Shown: piece after piece, positions 62,073-64,000 of the stretch | How positions within the stretch are numbered: position 1 is the stretch's first letter | Layout of the letters: every line of letters starts with the position of its first letter | DNA from: an uncultured Clostridium sp. | Lineage (GTDB): Bacteria > Bacillota > Clostridia > Clostridiales > Clostridiaceae | Length of the DNA stretch: 64,000 nucleotides | NCBI GenBank assembly: GCA_934746015.1 | Contig: CAKVEW010000006.1 | Span: 1-64,000, forward strand | Reading direction: 5' to 3' | Position numbers and translations under genes: made by a program | The notes under the pieces: generated by a model | The model's database searches: none | What the model saw: only the letters and a program-made list of their open reading frames with translations | Told to the model about the DNA's origin: nothing

Positions 62073-63497
62073 TTAAAAATTATTAATTTCTATATTTTTT
62101 ATATATTCTTCAAGTTGACTTTTAACTTCTTCAGATTCACTTACTATTAATGCTTTTGAATAAAAATCTACAGCTAATTTATATTTTTCTTTAATTTCAT
62201 ATAAGTAACCTAAGTTATATAATATATCAAAACTTTTATTATCAATTTCTAAAGAGCATTTTAGTGTCTTTTCTGCAGCTACTAATCTATTTTCCATAAT
62301 TTCTACCACAGATTTCATCGAATATACTTCTATATCTTTATTATTAATTTTTAAACTTTCTTCTATTAGAATTTTTGCTTTTTCTAAATATTTATTTTGA
62401 ATATATTCTTTTATATTAATTTTCATTTTTTCTAAATCTTCTTTTTTCTTATCCATAATTTCCTTAATCCTTTGCTTTGAAGGACCATAATCTTTACATT
62501 CATTATAAAAACCTAATGCAACTTCTTTAAATCCCAAACTTTCATAAATAACACCTATATTATGATTAGGATGATAGGAATTAATTCCTTCAATTTTCCC
62601 CTCCCTATCCCCAATACATCTTTTAAAATAGTCAATAGACTCTTGAAAATTCCCATTATTCATATATACTAGTCCCATTACAAAGCTGTAATCTGGTGAA
62701 TTCACGTAATAAGTTTTATATTTGCTTAGCTTCATTGCTTCCTCATATTTTTCACATTTTATCAAAGTATAACCATAACTTTCTATTAAATCTTCAGTAT
62801 ATTCAAATTTGAAATCTATACATAATTCAATTGATTTTAGAAAACTATGATAAGCCTGAACATAATCCTTCTTTTTATAATAGGACTTTCCTATTTGATA
62901 ATATAAATAAGGATCTATTGGGTTATTATTTATAGAATCAATTAACAAATTAATATTTCTATCTAATTTGTTAGTTACATTTATAACTTCATCTAAATAA
63001 CCGATATGATTAGCTTCTATTTCAATAGATTTCATCTCATATTCACTATTATCTTTTGCTACTAATTGTTCATGTATAATTCCTTCATAATTAAAGTATT
63101 TTTTATTAAATAATCTATTTACTCTTTCAATATATTTTTTTATTTCTTTTCCATCTTCAAAAGGATTAATTCTTTTAATTCTACCTATAGTCTTATTATT
63201 ATCTTTAATAAAGTTCTTTACTTTTTCTTTATCAAATTTACAAATAACTTCATCAGCATCTAAAATTAAAACCCAGTCATTCGAAGCCTTTGAAATAGAA
63301 AAATTCCTAGCTTTTGAAAAATCACCACACCATTTAAAGTCATATACTTTATTAGTATATTCCCTTGCTATTTCCCTGGTATTATCTGTAGATCCTGTGT
63401 CTACTATAACTATATCTTTTATATAATCAGCTATACTTTCAAGGCATTTTCCTAAATTTTTTTCCTCATTTTTTACAATCATACATAAACTTATCAT
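62073..63497 (-). CDS. GT2-family glycosyltransferase with TPR repeats, probable flagellin glycosyltransferase
   Basis: The 474-residue protein begins with a GT-A family 2 domain (MISLCMIVKNEEKNLGKCLE, VDTGSTDNT, and the DxD-type LILDADEV near residue 80). From about residue 190 it has tetratricopeptide repeats (YYQIGKSYYKKKDYVQAYHSF; LYNLGYLYEIKEKYKLAVDFY). It lies between two flagellin genes and has a sigma-28 promoter like theirs. Enzymes of this layout in clostridial flagellar loci modify flagellin by O-glycosylation. The sugar is unknown. AAGGAG precedes the ATG. Confidence 0.85.
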   Translation of the reverse strand: MISLCMIVKNEEKNLGKCLESIADYIKDIVIVDTGSTDNTREIAREYTNKVYDFKWCGDFSKARNFSISKASNDWVLILDADEVICKFDKEKVKNFIKDNNKTIGRIKRINPFEDGKEIKKYIERVNRLFNKKYFNYEGIIHEQLVAKDNSEYEMKSIEIEANHIGYLDEVINVTNKLDRNINLLIDSINNNPIDPYLYYQIGKSYYKKKDYVQAYHSFLKSIELCIDFKFEYTEDLIESYGYTLIKCEKYEEAMKLSKYKTYYVNSPDYSFVMGLVYMNNGNFQESIDYFKRCIGDREGKIEGINSYHPNHNIGVIYESLGFKEVALGFYNECKDYGPSKQRIKEIMDKKKEDLEKMKINIKEYIQNKYLEKAKILIEESLKINNKDIEVYSMKSVVEIMENRLVAAEKTLKCSLEIDNKSFDILYNLGYLYEIKEKYKLAVDFYSKALIVSESEEVKSQLEEYIKNIEINNF

Positions 63498-63556
63498 AAA
63501 GACTTCTCCTTAATATATATTGATAACCATTTTAATAAATTTCTCTTTATCTTTAT

Positions 63557-63583
63557 TTATCGTTTTTTGCGATAAATACTTTA
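63557..63583 (-). promoter_or_regulatory. Sigma-28 promoter of the glycosyltransferase gene
   Basis: On the minus strand TAAA (63583-63580), exactly 15 bases and AACGATAA (63564-63557). It shares the AACGATAA box with the flagellin-like promoter and lies about 60 bases ahead of the ATG. Confidence 0.7.
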
Positions 63584-63589
63584 TAAAAC

Positions 63590-63623
63590 AAAAAGAATCA
63601 GAAAATTAATTCTGATTCTTTTT
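63590..63623. terminator. Terminator of the flagellin gene
   Basis: AAAAAGAATCAGAA (63590-63603) pairs with TTCTGATTCTTTTT (63610-63623) around AATTAA, followed by T-rich sequence on the minus strand. Confidence 0.85.
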
Positions 63624-63712
63624 ATATTCATTTCAAATTTAAAATAAAACTCTTTCCCATTACTTCATAGAAATAATTTCAAATAATTAAATTTAAAAAT
63701 TCAAACTATAGA

Positions 63713-64000
63713 TTATCTTAATAATTGTAAAATATTTTGTGGTTGTTGATTAGCTTGAGCAAGCATAGCTTGAGAAGCTTGTTGTAATATGTTGTTCTTA
63801 GTAAAGTTCATCATTTCCTTAGCCATATCAACATCTCTAACTCTTGATTCTGCTGCTGTTAAGTTTTCTGAAGCATTATCAAGATTTTTAATAGTATGCT
63901 CTAATCTATTTTGGTAAGCACCTAATGTTGATCTTCCAGTTGATACTGATGTGATTTGAGTATTTATTGTATCAATTAAAGCTGTTGCTGTAGTATGATC
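63713..64000 (-). CDS. Flagellin, C-terminal 95 residues (5' end outside window)
   Basis: The frame is open from the window edge to TAA at 63713. It reads LGAYQNRLEHTIKNLDNASENLTAAESRVRDVDMA-type D1 helix, then MMNFTKNNILQQASQAMLAQ, and ends NQPQNILQLLR. These are the canonical flagellin D1/D0 C-terminal helices. This is the ordinary filament subunit, in contrast to the divergent paralogue downstream. Its promoter lies outside the window. Confidence 0.93.
   Translation of the reverse strand, partial: DHTTATALIDTINTQITSVSTGRSTLGAYQNRLEHTIKNLDNASENLTAAESRVRDVDMAKEMMNFTKNNILQQASQAMLAQANQQPQNILQLLR

Overview
The window is very AT-rich, densely coded DNA from a motile, anaerobic Gram-positive bacterium, most likely a Clostridium sensu stricto species. 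Evidence for this: strong AGGAGG-type ribosome sites, lipobox signal peptides, a single long flagellar operon with a FliR-FlhB fusion and FlbD, homoserine kinase/threonine synthase/ACT gene order, and clostridial small-gene neighbours. I see no tRNA, rRNA or CRISPR array.

Layout. 1-5000: the start of an AraC-type regulator (cut by the window edge), then a secreted flavin respiration module: CitA/DcuS-type sensor kinase and response regulator, a lipoprotein fumarate-reductase-like flavoprotein and a small FMN-binding lipoprotein. 5000-8600: an unknown protein, a rhodanese lipoprotein, an AlbA_2/Schlafen-type regulator, and a CcdA plus TlpA thiol-redox pair. 8700-16800: DegV, a DUF3783-like protein, a CmpB-like membrane protein, a CDF metal transporter that appears to use an AUC start codon, and a four-gene operon of two G3E GTPases with a DUF318 permease and its DUF1980 partner (metal handling), then an unknown membrane protein. 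16914-18586: an IS3-family (IS150-group) insertion sequence that has split a transcription terminator. 18600-27600: a 39-residue Cys-rich peptide, a Na+/Ca2+ exchanger-like protein, deoC, dinB, a DUF4003-like protein, a Cys/Gly-rich protein, a HesB-like protein, a ferritin-like protein, an unknown cytosolic protein and the thiI/cysteine desulfurase pair. 27600-35200: thrC-thrB-ACT, a Ca2+-type P-ATPase and a CBS-domain pyrophosphatase.

35450-60390 is one minus-strand flagellar operon that starts at a good sigma-A-like promoter near 60470. It reads flgB-flgC-fliE-fliF-fliG-fliH-fliI-fliJ-fliK-flgD-(TIGR02530)-flgE-flbD-motA-motB-fliL-fliO-fliP-fliQ-fliR/flhB-flhA-flhF-flhG-PilZ-fliA-SwrB-like-(58-residue membrane peptide)-flgF-flgG. 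Upstream of it lie a divergent flagellin paralogue, a TPR glycosyltransferase and the 3' end of a second flagellin. The first two carry near-consensus sigma-28 promoters, which fits control by the FliA encoded in the operon.

Most notable: a hook protein with five tandem ~105-residue repeats; an IS element inside a perfect terminator hairpin, with its own ribosome site sequestered and split promoter halves at its tips; two families of dispersed intergenic structured repeats showing compensatory base changes; an apparent AUC start codon; two previously unlisted small genes; and an inverted repeat plus TGGTCT repeats upstream of the secreted reductase.
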